A stretch of 64,000 bases of DNA from Desmodus rotundus (lineage: Eukaryota > Chordata > Mammalia > Chiroptera > Phyllostomidae): assembly GCF_022682495.2 (NCBI RefSeq), contig NC_071398.1, forward strand, positions 96,251,705-96,315,704. Direction: 5' to 3'. The notes beneath the pieces were generated by a model. The model made no database searches. It was not told where the DNA came from and saw only the letters and a program-made list of their open reading frames with translations. The translations under genes were made by a program, and so were the position numbers. Every line of letters begins with the position of its first letter. The stretch's first letter is position 1. This document shows, piece after piece, positions 1 to 10,690 of this stretch.

Positions 1-467
1 CCACCCCTGTGCTAGATCTCAGAAGGAGTGAGTCTCAGAGGGAGTAGGTGAGTCCATGTGTGGGTTCTTTAAGAGGAACTGCTTGGGGCTACAGAAATTT
101 CTTTCACCAACTCAATCCCTGCTGGTTTTTTCAGCCAGAAGTTGTGGGGACTTATTTTCCTGGCACTGGAACCCGGGGCATGGAGGCCTGGTGTGCAGCT
201 GAGCCTGCTTGCTCCTGGGATATCCCTTCTGAATTTTTATCCACCACGTGTGGGTGAGAGACCAGCCCATTCCATGTCTCTGTTCCTCTTACTAGTCTGG
301 ATGGATGTGGTTTCTTTAATTCTGTAGTTGTCAGACTTCCATTCAAGTAGATTTCTGATGGTTCTGAGTGATGGGTGTTCTATATTTTAGTTGTAATTTT
401 GATGTGGTTGTGCAAAGAGGCAAGCCACATCTGCCTCTGCCGTCTTCTTGACCGGAAGCCCCAAAGT
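1..467 (-). mobile_element. L1 LINE 5' end (5'UTR), body off left edge
   Basis: Read on the minus strand this begins near 467 with GGGGCTTCCGGTCAAGA, followed by a GC-rich leader and an A-rich stretch around 340-410. That matches the start of the 5'UTR of laurasiatherian L1 elements, which open with a (C)TTCCGGTCAAGATGGCGGC-like sequence. The element runs leftward out of the window, so ORF1, ORF2 and the tail cannot be seen. L1 copies are usually 5'-truncated, so a preserved 5' end is unusual. The 5'UTR normally holds an internal RNA polymerase II promoter. It carries point changes (for example the expected ATGGCGG reads AAGACGG), so it is not pristine. An alternative is an LTR of similar sequence. 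Confidence 0.6.
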
Positions 468-2435
468 TACTTTTTAAAAAATCAGGTGCCTATTCTTGTG
501 TGTAAGGATTTCTGGTACCAAGAAATTATCAATCAGATTCAACCTTATTATGAGACATGGTCAATAAGATGCAACTCTATTATATGACTTATGTATTTAC
601 AGTTCAAGACAGGGCATTCACACTGGATGGCTATTGTGTTGGCTCTTGTCATTTTTTATTTGGTAACTTAAGGGAAAAGAGGTCAGTGCCCCTGACTAAA
701 GAGTCGGGTATCACACATTCTAAATGTCTTGTGTTATACTGGTTGGAAATCTCCGGCTTAATACATTCCCTCTGACTAATGAAGATGGAATACACATTGG
801 CATGAAGAATAGCCCAGGGCATTCATAATTAGGTCAGCTGTTGAAATAAAGGGAAATTTCAAGTCCTAAAATATCATCTCTACTCGGGTTTTGGTTGTGT
901 CTGGATATGTGCACCAGCTGGGCTGTGACAGCACCAGCATAGAGTCCCGGAAGCTTTGCTCCAATTTGGGCAGGTTATTTGAAAAATCCTCTTGCAAAGC
1001 ACAGAAGGCTGATTAATAGGTAAATGGCTTCTTCAGGGTCTGATGGTGAGTCAGGAAGTGGAGGTAATTATTCCAGCCTTGCAGATTTGCAGACGCAGTG
1101 TGGCTTTGGCTGAGATGCGGGAAGAGTAACCCAGGAAGGCATCCTTGGCCCCAGGATCAAAGACATTGACAAATTTTACCACCTCTCCCCCACATAAAAT
1201 GTCTGAGTACAGGAAATGAAGCTCAGAATTTCAGACAAATAGCTAAAAAAAATCCTTATAAAGAAACTATGGGTTTTCAAGACATTATTCACAAAAGAAA
1301 TGCAAATAAACAATAAGAAAATGACTGAGCTCTAGCTAGACAAGCTTTCTGTGGGCCATACTGCAGGCAAAAATAAGGGTCAGCAAATCCGATCTGACAG
1401 GCAGTTGACCGCAAACTATGACATTGTCAACATTTTTCAAAAACTGAATTTATTCTAAATGGCAAGCCTTGCCCAGCTATACAGCGTCCCTTAAAATATG
1501 AGTCAACAAATAGCACAACACCAGCTTGATGGGCAAAACCTTTGAAAACAGAAACACAAAACAACCACTTTAGTGATGTTTGAAGTCATCTAAGCCTCAG
1601 CTCAGTATTTGACAGCATTTCAACAAACTCATGTAGATGTTTCTTGCTTGTAATGACCAAACATGAAAGGCTACATACCACGAGGAAGAACCCTGGGCTT
1701 CCTGATGAAATATAAATGTCTGAGGTCATTCAAAGGAAAAATGGCATGAAATTCATTTTCCTTCTGTGTCAGGAAATACTGCTGGAAATGACGTGGACAA
1801 TAGTGCTACACATCATAGGAAGAAAGATTCCTTGTGACACATTAGTGTGAGAAGCCTGTTTAAATAACTGGACAGAAGTACGGGTGTTTCTGGCGTCTCG
1901 GCTAATGGTAAGTGTTAGATTTTGTCTCCGTAGTGGAATTCAGGAAGGACAGCCCGCTGAGGAGGGCATGGCTGTAATATCAGCTGTTGGGGGTTAGGGC
2001 TGTGGAGATCCATCCTCACTCTCTAGGTGTTGCTGGTGTCTGGCATGGGCTGTCCGGAAGAGGTGGGGATTGAATGCAGGAGACAATAGGCATTATTCCT
2101 CATGCAACTTGATATTGCCTGAGGTCCTTCCCTTGCTGTGCTGTTTGGATTGGGAGGAAGAGCTGCCCCAAGGTGGCCACTGGGTCCTTGCTACAATGAC
2201 AGTCCCCATTCTGTAGGTCAGGCCCACTGAGGGCATCCTGCTGTGCTATCCATCCTGCTTTTATTCTCTTAAAGAGGAGAAATAGTTATAGGTTACAAGA
2301 ACTCCCAGGGAACTCCTGTGAGTGCTATTGGGGTGGAATTCTGTCACTTGACTCCCTTAAGTCCCTGCTCAGACTGGAATATTCTACAGTGATTTTGCAG
2401 GTCCAAAGGAATTAGTATTAGCTAAGCATGAGGCA
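468..2435. other. Unassigned, mostly repeat-poor sequence
   Basis: No gene and no confidently named repeat is seen. Around 1262-1322 an A-rich stretch faintly resembles an old sense L1 piece. The part from about 1330 to 1900 is AT-rich, complex in composition and free of recognisable repeats, so it could contain conserved non-coding sequence. Open frames here are short and have no familiar motif. Confidence 0.5.
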
Positions 2436-2439
2436 GGAT

Positions 2440-3110
2440 AGTAAGAAGCTAGGAAAATTCCTTGGCAAGCAGAATGGGGAAACTAAGACAAAATAATTGA
2501 ACAATTTGAACAACTCACAGACAGCTAGAGAATCGCAAAACCTGATTGCTAACCAAGGACACTTGAGAGCAAGTGGTTCATACCTCCCTTCCCTGACCAG
2601 AGAATAAAGAGCTTAGAATGCCCTAGTCAGGGAGATAGAAAAAGGAGACCTAATTAATGCTGCTTGTGCCAGCCAAATCGAAGAACTAATGAAATTCGGG
2701 GAACAAATAACAAAAAAACCTGATTAGAGCCACACAGACCCAAGATAAAGCTAAAGCAGTGAAGCTGACCAGATAATAATCCAAAACTCCCCTATGTGCC
2801 ATTTTGATGCATCAGCATATCAGAAAGGCACCGGGAAAGCTGCTGAATATTCTGCTGAAACCCTCCCCTGAGAGCTCCCCTAGGATTCCTGCCTCCAGAG
2901 GGAGATCAAATCCCTCGAGACAAAGAACGCCAGCGTGGGCTCTCTCTGGGGCACCTGCATGTTTTCTTTCTTGGGTGTGAACTTTCTCCTAAAATCTAAG
3001 CATCCCCACGAGACTTGTAACCAGGGGAGCAGCATGCAGTGGCGGCTCATCTCGGGCTCACCCCTGAACCTGTCTCCGAGGCCCCCCTTTTCTCTGACTT
3101 TTTTTTTTCT
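2440..3110 (+). mobile_element. Possible ERV LTR-like segment
   Basis: The segment has LTR-like composition: an A-rich left part, then a C-rich stretch around 2850-2900 and a pyrimidine-rich right end with short GGGCTC-type motifs around 3050. No TG...CA boundaries or target-site duplication could be fixed, and the family is not recognised. It may instead be unique sequence. Confidence 0.22.
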
Positions 3111-3117
3111 GTATCAT

Positions 3118-3290
3118 TTATCTGATCCTTCCATACCCCGGTTAAAAAAATGCATCCATGCCCCACCAACTCCCACTGTCTTCAGGATAGAATCCCAACT
3201 TTACTTGATTGATGAGGACTGTAAGTACTGCCGTGATGTGAGATTCTGGTCACTTCTCTGGCCGTGGAATATTGAATTTGAATCTCATGC
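3118..3290 (+). mobile_element. L2 LINE fragment, sense
   Basis: The order 'aaaaaatgcatcc...ccaccaactcccactgtcttcaggatagaatcccaactttacttgattgatgaggac' follows the L2 3' region in which CCATTGTCTTCAGGATAAAATCC precedes the 'catgatctggcccc' block. It is strongly decayed and carries no open frame of note. Confidence 0.6.
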
Positions 3291-3611
3291 AAGAAAATTT
3301 TTATTTTTCACAAGTTCTGTGTGAAGCAGAAGACACCATAACCTTTACCTTGACACTTTTTTGTTCTAGAAATGAGTACTTATTTCATGTCACTGTTTCT
3401 CACATACACAGAATTAGTGGACCAAGAGAGCAAAGTTTCTGGGAAAGAAACAAGTGACTGTTTTCACACCTATGTAGTGGGAAAAACTGAAACTCTATGG
3501 GCAGTTGAAACTGGACAGGATAGTAAAAAGAAATTGGTGGAGCAATACATCTTTCTTCTGAAAAGATTACTGCACTAAATTCTTTTTTAAAAATCCTCAT
3601 CCTTATGCTTA
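3291..3611. other. Unassigned sequence left of the tandem SINEs
   Basis: Nothing recognisable is seen. The right part (ATTACTGCACTAAATT at about 3566) resembles the sequence just right of the SINE pair (ACTGTATTAAACT at 4031), so it may be the left flank of the hAT element interrupted by the two SINEs. Confidence 0.4.
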
Positions 3612-3808
3612 TTTAAAAAAAATGTTTTTTTAAGGGGAAGGGCAGGAGAAAGAGAGGGAGAAAATCATCAATGTGTGGTTGCCTCTTGAATGCCCCCAAC
3701 TGGGGACCTGGCCTGCAACCCAGGCATGTGCCTTGACTGGGCATCACACCAGTGACCCTTTGGTTCGCAGGCTGGCACTCAATCCACTGAGCCACACCAG
3801 CCAGGGCT
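3612..3808 (-). mobile_element. Ves SINE
   Basis: In reverse complement the copy starts AGCCCTGGCTGGTGTGGCTCAGTGGATTGAG, contains the tRNA-like B box GGTCACTGGTGTGATGCCC, then GGGCACATGCC..., a 'gaggcaaccacacattgatg' block and a CT-rich end with an A-rich tail (T-rich at about 3612 here). It belongs to the 'gcctgcgaaccaaagggtca' type. It lies head-to-tail with the next SINE, three bases apart. Confidence 0.93.
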
Positions 3809-3811
3809 GCA

Positions 3812-4030
3812 CTTATTAATTTTAGATAGAGGGGGAGAGAGAAAGTTGAGAGAGAGAAAGAGAAAGAGAAACATCGATGTGAAAGAGAAACATTGATCAT
3901 TTGCCTCCTGTACGTGCCCTGACTAAGAATTGAACCCACAACTTAGATATGCGCCCTGACTGGGGACTGATGCTGCAACCTTTGGTGTATGGCATGATGC
4001 TCCAACCAACCGAGCCACTTGGCCAGGGCT
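3812..4030 (-). mobile_element. Ves SINE, second subtype
   Basis: Reverse complement begins AGCCCTGGCCAAGTGGCTCGGTTGGTTGGAGCATCATGCC and later has two 'acatcgatg/acattgatg' blocks and a purine-rich tail. The 'ttggttggagcatcat' type differs from the neighbour at 3612-3808, so the two are independent insertions rather than one duplicated copy. Confidence 0.92.
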
Positions 4031-4180
4031 ACTGTATTAAACTATAACTATCGGGTGTTAATGAATCAAAATTACACCTATTTTTTTGTCAGATTAGCAA
4101 AAAATATATTTTTTGGTATGCTGCAGAATTTTAGTAATGGGTTTATGTGTGCCAGGAGACGAAAAGGTTGAGAACCACTG
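4031..4180 (+). mobile_element. hAT-type DNA transposon, right end
   Basis: The segment ends in GGTTGAGAACCACTG, the inverted form of the common hAT terminal sequence CAGTGGTTCTCAACC. An AT-rich interior precedes it. The left terminus is not found; the tandem Ves pair probably landed in this element. No transposase is encoded. Confidence 0.65.
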
Positions 4181-4797
4181 GCCTACCCTGGGGCGTGGGG
4201 AACTGATTAGAGAACGGTAGGTAGACAATGACCGCATGTAGGTAAAAGTAGATACAAGCTTTAAGAAGTGCGGTAGGGCAGGCACTATATCAAGAGGTTA
4301 ATAGTGACCATCTCTGGGGGAGGGGCTATGAGGAGAGTGTTTGGGGGTCCTTTCTACAGGATTCGCTTCTGAATTTTAAAAATGGTGTAAAAATACAGCC
4401 TTTTATAATTTAAAAAGGTAGTTCCATTTTTTTAACAATCAAAGATCATAACTAGGAACTTGAAATCAACACGTCCGTCTTCCCTCAGCCTCTCACTCAC
4501 ATCCTCCTGGATGATGGAAGGTTTGGTGTCAGGGTGTGAGCGCTTCTTGAAACCGCACCCTAAAGGTATCCATCAGTCCTCCTAAGTGGCGAGAACACTG
4601 TATCTGTTACTAAACTCTTCCTCACAGCTAATCCTAATCCTCACGTTACCCTCCATACATTCCACCCTCCCCCCATCAGAGTTCAGTTAAATTTGGGAGA
4701 AAAGACTTTTACTTAACAAGGGTTTAGTGATTTTAATGTTCTTTTTGTAACATATTTCTCTTTTTTAAAATTTCCTGCTTTTGATCACTTCTTGGAA
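4181..4797. other. Unassigned sequence
   Basis: Purine-rich, then AT-rich non-coding sequence. No gene, named repeat or RNA element is seen. Confidence 0.5.
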
Positions 4798-4990
4798 GCA
4801 CCATGGTGCAAAAGAAGAGCATGGGGTTTGAGGTGGGAAGAACTGGCCTCGCAGCCCATTCATGTACCAGTAGGTTACCTGTGGGTAAACCACCGCCTTA
4901 GACCCCCTGAACTTCGGCTTCCTCGTCTACACAGGGGATGACCTGACAGAGAGGAGTACAGGAGGTAACACAGGCGAGAGTGTGGTCAAC
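4798..4990 (+). mobile_element. MIR SINE, sense
   Basis: The copy runs through 'agcatggggtttgaggt...', a region corresponding to 'gtgaccttgggcaaa', then CTGAACTTCGGCTTCCTCGTCTACACAGGGGATGA, matching the MIR core and 3' part. A second weak piece (TCCTCATCTGTAAAACAGAATGG) lies at 5086-5112. Confidence 0.7.
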
Positions 4991-5254
4991 GATAGTATCT
5001 TGCAAATGTGCTGCTTAACACTTCTCTTCCTCCTTTCTCTTTTTTCCTTGTTTCTTTTCTTGCCAGAGTTGTAAGAATGCGGTATCCTCATCTGTAAAAC
5101 AGAATGGAAATAACCCCTGCCCTCCTGCCCTACAAAGTGCCACTTCTCTAAGAATCAGCTGGCCAGCACTTGCTCAAGCACGTTGGAAAGCCTAGGTACC
5201 CACGCCAGCTGTCTGGTGTTTTGCCACATGACGGCCCCACCAGTGAGTCTGTCA

Positions 5255-5345
5255 GAGTGGACACCATCTGCCCCGCTGGACAGACAAGGACGCGGAGAGG
5301 CTGTGACTTGCACATGGTCTCACAGCACTGGGGCCCAGGTTTCTG
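5255..5345 (-). mobile_element. MIR SINE fragment, antisense
   Basis: 'gacagacaaggacgcggagaggctgtgacttgcacatggtctcacagc' matches the antisense MIR block 'acagatgaggaaactgaggc...ttgcccaaggtcacacagc'. The 128-codon frame covering it has no protein-like signal. Confidence 0.65.
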
Positions 5346-5729
5346 GATTATTAAAGACCATTTCAAAATTTTATGTCTCTCCTGGAAATTCAATAATCTC
5401 AACTGTTTTAGCTTTTCTTCAAGAATTGTACACCTCGACATAACCAACAAAGAAATGCAAGTGGATTGTTCTTCTTTGGAATTTTGCTTCTCAAGTTGGG
5501 TTGAATCAGTGAGCACTGAGTATAAGCCAGCCCTGTACAGGAAGCCCCGTGGTTGACGAGAAGACATGTTCGTGCCTTTGTGGAAGGTCTGTTCTGTGGG
5601 GTTGTGGTGGTGTGAACAGGTGGTGAGCAGAACATAAGTAAACAAGAGACTTTTGGGTTACTGCTAAGCATTTTTGAACCAAATAAAGCATAGTGACCTC
5701 AAGGGGTGACAGTGTATTGGATGAGGAGG

Positions 5730-5900
5730 TGTGACTAGACTGAGTGGTCAGAGAAGGATTCTGGAAGGAGATGGCAGTGGAGCTGAGGCGTCACGGGGAG
5801 CAGGGACTTTGTCTTCACCATTGTGTCCCCTTTCCCAGTGAGCAGACCAGCGCCTGGTAAATAACATGTGTTCAATAGGCATTGATTGAATGAATTAATC
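5730..5900 (+). mobile_element. L2 LINE 3' end pieces
   Basis: 5796-5900 reads 'agggactttgtcttcaccattgtgtcccc...gcgcctggtaaataacatgtgttcaataggcattgattgaatgaa', the sense L2 3' end. Just before it, 5730-5795 looks like an antisense L2 piece ('ggattctggaaggagatggcagtggagctgag'). Confidence 0.72.
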
Positions 5901-5969
5901 ATCGAATGGAGGAGCCATTCATGCAAAGGTCAGGGTGCACTCAGCAATGTTCGTGCTGTACTCGCAGCT

Positions 5970-6090
5970 GCTCCTCACTCCGCTTTTGCTGTGTGCCAGG
6001 GGATTGTGCTTATAACTGACGCTTATTTAATGGTTAAATCCTCACAACAACCCAAAGAAGTAATTACATTATCACTCCATCCTCCCCTCT
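5970..6090 (-). mobile_element. MIR SINE, antisense
   Basis: 'gtgtgccaggggattgtgcttataactgacgcttatttaatggttaaatcctcacaacaaccc' is the antisense MIR start, in the order tgccaggcac, ttaatcctcacaacaaccc. Confidence 0.75.
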
Positions 6091-6510
6091 GCCCCCCGGT
6101 AAGCTCTATAATGACTTGTAGTAAAGAAAATGGAATTGTATATTTAAAAAAATCTTGAATTTTCTTGTTACTCCTTTTAATCTCAAACACTTCAAGAATA
6201 ACACGTGGTCACGTTTTAGTCAGAATGCTGGGAAACGAGATGTTCTGATTCACCTAATTTTCTATCAAAATATGTGTTCAAGTTCTATATAAAATAATAG
6301 TTTTTTGCTATCTGCTTTGCTCATGTGCTAGTTATAATTCAATCATAGAAAATCTGAATTGCAAGCCATGGTACAATTCAAGTAGTCCAACAGTACTCTT
6401 TTATATATAACAAGACTTAGACATCAAGAAATTAAATGAACTTTTTTTCTTTTAAAGACTGGATTTTTGGAGGATTTAGAGTGAGTAAAAGTCTAATAAC
6501 AGCAGTGGCT
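6091..6510. other. Unassigned AT-rich sequence
   Basis: AT-rich stretch with short T and A runs. No gene or repeat family is recognised. Confidence 0.5.
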
Positions 6511-6695
6511 GTTGTTTGTTAAGCTCACAAATCACGTGTTTCGCACTTTATTTGCTCTTTATAAGAACTGCGATGATGTAGGCATTAGAATCTCTGCTTT
6601 ACTGATAAAGCACCTGAGGCTCAGGGACCTAAGTAACTTGCTCAACAAGGTCAGACTGACAGTAAATGGCAGACCTGGGGTTCAAGGTGAGATAT
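6511..6695 (-). mobile_element. MIR SINE, antisense
   Basis: The copy covers 'gctctttataagaactgcgatgatgtaggcattagaatctctgctttactgataaagcacctgaggctcagggacctaagtaacttgctcaacaaggtcag...agacctggggttcaag', nearly the full antisense MIR core. Confidence 0.82.
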
Positions 6696-7290
6696 ACTCC
6701 TCCAATACACCTTGCTGCTCAACACAGAGTGAGAATATCCTAGAGATTCACCACAGAAATCAGAACAGTTTGGAGTGAGTGCTTACTTATGCCAGGACAC
6801 TGGAAATTATGTTGATTTTGCTTATTGAGGAAGGGGAGGGGCAGATTTCCCTCCACCTGAAAGTGGAAGGTAGAAAAAAACTCCAGTCACTTACTTATGC
6901 TCCAGTTAATGCACGTAGCATCACACATCCAATTATCCACGAAGTCCAGGTCCTTTGGTCGGTGAGACAGTCGGTTCTCAGCAACTACAGAGAGAGAAAC
7001 TTGTCAGAGACTCTTGGGGAAGTCCCTACACTAAAAAAAGTCCTCCATGCTAACCAAGGGCCCCAGGGACCTTTGAGATTCTCCCTGGGATGATAAAGTG
7101 CAATCTTAACATCAGTGACAGATGTCACTGATACTATCTTTCTTGTCTTAGCTGGATGATTGAGGATTTCTGACTTCATTATTCTTCTCTCCTCTTTCTC
7201 ATAGGAAGTTCCTGGCTGAAGAAACCCTTACTATGGGTGAACTCTGGGTCTCCTTTGTATTATTCCCCAGGGGCTTTAAAGATCAACTTT
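6696..7290. other. Unassigned sequence
   Basis: Ordinary non-coding sequence. The short frame at 6779-7093 has no recognisable domain, and a small TC-rich stretch near 7185 is all the structure seen. Confidence 0.5.
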
Positions 7291-7478
7291 AGTCCTGGCT
7301 GGGTGTCTCGACGGGTTGAGTGTCATATGCCAAGGTTGCAGGTTTGATCTCCGATCAGGGCGCATACAAGAATCAACTCGTGAATACAGGAATAAGTGGA
7401 CCAACAAATCAAGGTTTCTGTCTCTCTCTCCTCTTTCTTCTCTCTCTCTCTCTCTAAAGTGAATAAATAAATAAAGAT
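7291..7478 (+). mobile_element. Ves SINE, short-loop subtype
   Basis: Starts AGTCCTGGCTGGGTGTCTCGACGGGTTGAG and has a B-box region GGTTTGATCTCCGATCAGGGCGCATAC. It then has a block 'aagaatcaactcgtgaatacaggaataagtggaccaacaaatcaa' in place of the usual 'gaggcaaccacacattgatg', a TC tract and an AATAAATAAATAAAG tail. Weak flanking repeats GATCAACTTTA / GATGAGCTCTA may be an eroded target-site duplication. The copies at 40888 and 51362 share this block. Confidence 0.9.
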
Positions 7479-7495
7479 GAGCTCTAGCTTTTATT

Positions 7496-7529
7496 CTATC
7501 TATCTATCTACCTACCTACCTACCTACCA
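7496..7529. repeat. (CTAT)n/(CTAC)n microsatellite
   Basis: Four CTAT-type units are followed by five CTAC units, an interrupted tetranucleotide tract just beyond the SINE tail. Confidence 0.9.
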
Positions 7530-8867
7530 CTGTCATCTATTTGGGAGGAGGTTGGGAATTATAACAAGCAGCCACTGACGACTACTGAGCCTAGGGATTT
7601 ATTGAGCTGCTAGGATGGATCAGTAAACACATGCCTGCCAGAGAATGGGAGAAATCAGCCTAAATTTTAGCTGTTTGAGTATGAGTTTAAACATCACTTA
7701 GTCCTGGTAGTTGAGGAAACCTTCCGCCATGACATGGTACTTCTCCCCTACCCCTACCCCCACCCCCACACTCCTACCCACTTCGGGGACATGCTGGAAT
7801 TACCTACTGTGAGTCTTCTGGTAAAACAGGGTGAAATTTAGGAGTTAGGCTGTCCTAAACCAGTAGGAGAGTATTTTAAGGAAATAGGCAGAAAAAATCC
7901 TCAGTTCCCTGAAATCATGTAAATGTCAAGATTTGCTCCTGTCCAGCTAGCCCTTGGGCGCCTTCTTGTCAATACCTGCATGACATTACTCAAGGCCACA
8001 CAGGTATTGAGTAATACCTGTCTCAGGTGCATTACCGTAGCTTTCTGGGCCATAAAATCCGTGCAATGAGACAAGAACAAAGATCGTTACATTTCATAAG
8101 TAAAAATGTCAGAATCTACACCCCGCCTCTCATCCCAGCTCTTCCCCAGGAGATATGGCTTCCTTGTGGACTTACCGCCTGTTCTGTCACCACTCATTTG
8201 CCTGGCCCTCTGTGCTGGTCTTAGATGGGATTCCACCGGGAAACTCTGATGGGAGGTGGGGTATTCTCATAAACAGCACCTGTGGGGGGACGAAGGCTGT
8301 AGGATCTACTGAGGAAGAGTTGAAATGCGAAACAGTCACCACGAAGGCCAAGTAAGAGCCAACAGACACCTTTGGTGACTCTAAAGCTGGGATGACACCT
8401 TCAGAATCCCTCCACCTCAAGGCAAGGGGACCGGGCTGTTGTTGCTTGTCCTATAGTCATAGGTCATTCCTATAGTGACCTTGAGCAGGGCGACATTCAT
8501 AGGTTGAGGGCAGTTCCCAGAGGGTGACTCAGCCCAGAGCTGTCAGCTGCTGCCTGTACTCCTGGGGGAAGAATGAGTGTGCTTCAATTCTGAATTCAGG
8601 GTTCTGGGTGGCACCCCCCAGCACGGGCCACTGTACTCAACAACTATTCTTGAGTAAGCAGGATCAGAGTCCAGCCATTTCTCCAAATGACGGGCGCTCT
8701 TTACTTCACATACGCGAGCGGAATGTAATAAGCTGGGGGTGGACCATGCCTCGTTGTTAGTACGAAAGCATCACTTTTAGGTAGTCGTTCCATAGATGAC
8801 AGGTTTCAGCGTGAATCTGGACATAAAATTCATTGCGTTTCTCCAGTGTGATCTGCTTGAAGAAACT
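7530..8867. other. Unassigned sequence
   Basis: No gene is seen. A C-rich stretch lies at about 7746-7780, and an 8-bp-arm hairpin (CAGGTATT GAGT AATACCTG) lies at 8001-8020. The short frames have no familiar motif. Confidence 0.5.
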
Positions 8868-9030
8868 CAGACTTGAGTGGAAGACCTGGGTTCTTCTCAG
8901 AACACTGCCCCTTCCTCCAGGACAAGTCATTTGACTTCTTTGCTTTTAGTTTTCTTGTCGGCGAAGATGACAACAAAAGGCATTTTGGCGGATTCTTTCA
9001 CAGGGTTGTAGTAAACAACAAAAATGATGC
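8868..9030 (+). mobile_element. MIR SINE, sense
   Basis: The order 'gacttgagtggaagacctgggttc', 'aagtcatttgacttctttgcttttagttttcttgtc', 'tttcacagggttgtagtaa' follows the sense MIR consensus. The overlapping 141-codon frame is a by-product of it. Confidence 0.7.
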
Positions 9031-10085
9031 TTATCCAAGCCCCTTGGAAACGGCTGACAAGCAAAGGCCTGAAGAAGCTGCGGAAACCAGCTCCAGCATC
9101 TGTGGAGTCCTGGTTAGCAGGGGGAGCCCCGACTTTGGGGGCAGTGTAGGTACCAGTGCACACGGCTCCACAGAGAGGAAGACAGCAAAGGGATGGGTGA
9201 GGGAGGGAGGTGGACTTTTCCAGAGGGGCCTCAAACCATCTCTTCCTACTTCCCTCAATCGAAGTGAGTTCAAAGCAAAGCAGAACCAAATCAAATAGAC
9301 AGACCGATCAGTGGACTAAACCGCATGTGCTAAGTAAATATTTGTTTTAGAACTTGTTTCTCCCTCCCGGTCTCAATCATTATTGGAAGGAGAGGCAAAC
9401 CACTGAGTTTGTTTCGTTCTGGGGTTCTTGGCTACAGTATAGGATCTATCACCTCAACACCACTTTGACTCAACTTGTTCATCCGAAAGCAAGTGGGTGT
9501 TCCTTTCTAAGTCTGTCTTTATCTCTCTCTCTTTTTGTTGTGGTCGTGGTTGCTTTGGTCTCATTTTTAATCTTGCTCTCTTGGTCCCTGTCCTGAAAGT
9601 AAGTGATCATCCTTTAGGTCAGCGAAGAGTTAGCGTGGACTTCCCCAGAGTCTGCCCACAGCAGCGGAAATATTTCCTTTGAGTTTTAAGCTTGTTCACC
9701 CCTGACTGGCACAACCTTGGTTTGGGCTGAAAACGGGAGAAAAACGATATGTGGCCTCCACAGAGATGGAGTTGACTGATTTCTAGCCAGAGGCATTTCC
9801 CAACTGGTTGCTAGTTTTCCCTCTACCTCAGATGTTTTCTGTTGCACATTCTACTCTCCTCTCCTTGTTCTTTCTTCTCACAATCCATCCGTTCACCCGT
9901 CTCCCTCGCTCCCTTCTGGTTAAGAAGCAACTTGGGTTGCCCTGCGTATTTCATATTCTCTTCTGCCGCCCCCTTGCTTGGGCCAGATATGGATGGAGTC
10001 TGCCTTCAACTTTCATGCCTTGCTCCTGGGACCCACATTTTTCCTGCCTTGGCTTCCAACTCTGGGAGCTGGTGATTGGTCAGGG
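9031..10085. other. Unassigned sequence
   Basis: No gene or clear repeat is seen. A pyrimidine-rich stretch at about 9505-9600 produces hydrophobic-looking but meaningless short frames. Confidence 0.5.
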
Positions 10086-10107
10086 TTATTTATTTATTTA
10101 TTTATTG
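10086..10107. repeat. (TTTA)n microsatellite
   Basis: About five TTTA units in a row (GTTATTTATTTATTTATTTATTGG). Confidence 0.9.
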
Positions 10108-10690
10108 GAAACTTTGACTTTAATCAAAATGACCCCTAATGAAACCACCTTTACTGGAGGCTAAATGGTATAAACAAGAGTTCAGTTCCTATGTTATACT
10201 TCTAGCCACCAAAACATCACCTTACTTCTCAATAAATACTCCAAACACTTCTGATCTTAATACATGTGAAATAAACGTGAGTCATACAGACAGATAAGAA
10301 AGAAGAATAAAAATGTGTAAGAGCGTTCTCTCCCAACCTTCTGATTCCAGTGCAGGGTCATGGGGGCCAGAGCTTCTCCCGGCCGCTCAGGGTGCCTTTC
10401 CATCACCGGGCGACCAGGGTGATTTCAGCAGTTCGGTGGGGTAGATTGGGATCGGGCCTGGCCTGCCTTGGGCTTCCTGTTATTTCCAGATTTATGGGTT
10501 GGATGCCTCTGGCTCTCAACCCTGGCCTTGCCAACAACTTAAAAAAAAGAAATCTATGAGGTACCTTAGAAGGAGGCAACACTGGTGTCTGGGAAGCCTG
10601 ACTTTACTTGGACTGTGATAGATCGGGCCTCCACACCAATGCTCTTCTTTTTCCCTGGGTAGCCAGATAACTAGCCCCTCCCTGCTTCCC
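10108..10690. other. Unassigned sequence with weak repeat hints
   Basis: Around 10340-10430 a GC-rich piece ('ccagtgcagggtcatgggggccagagc') vaguely resembles an old interspersed repeat. At about 10510-10550 'ggctctcaaccctggccttg' may be the start of a hAT-Charlie element. Neither is firm. Confidence 0.35.

Noticed and set aside
5148..5645. 165-codon minus-strand open frame
   Set aside because: Overlaps a MIR and other frames on the opposite strand; no domain, no splice or start support.
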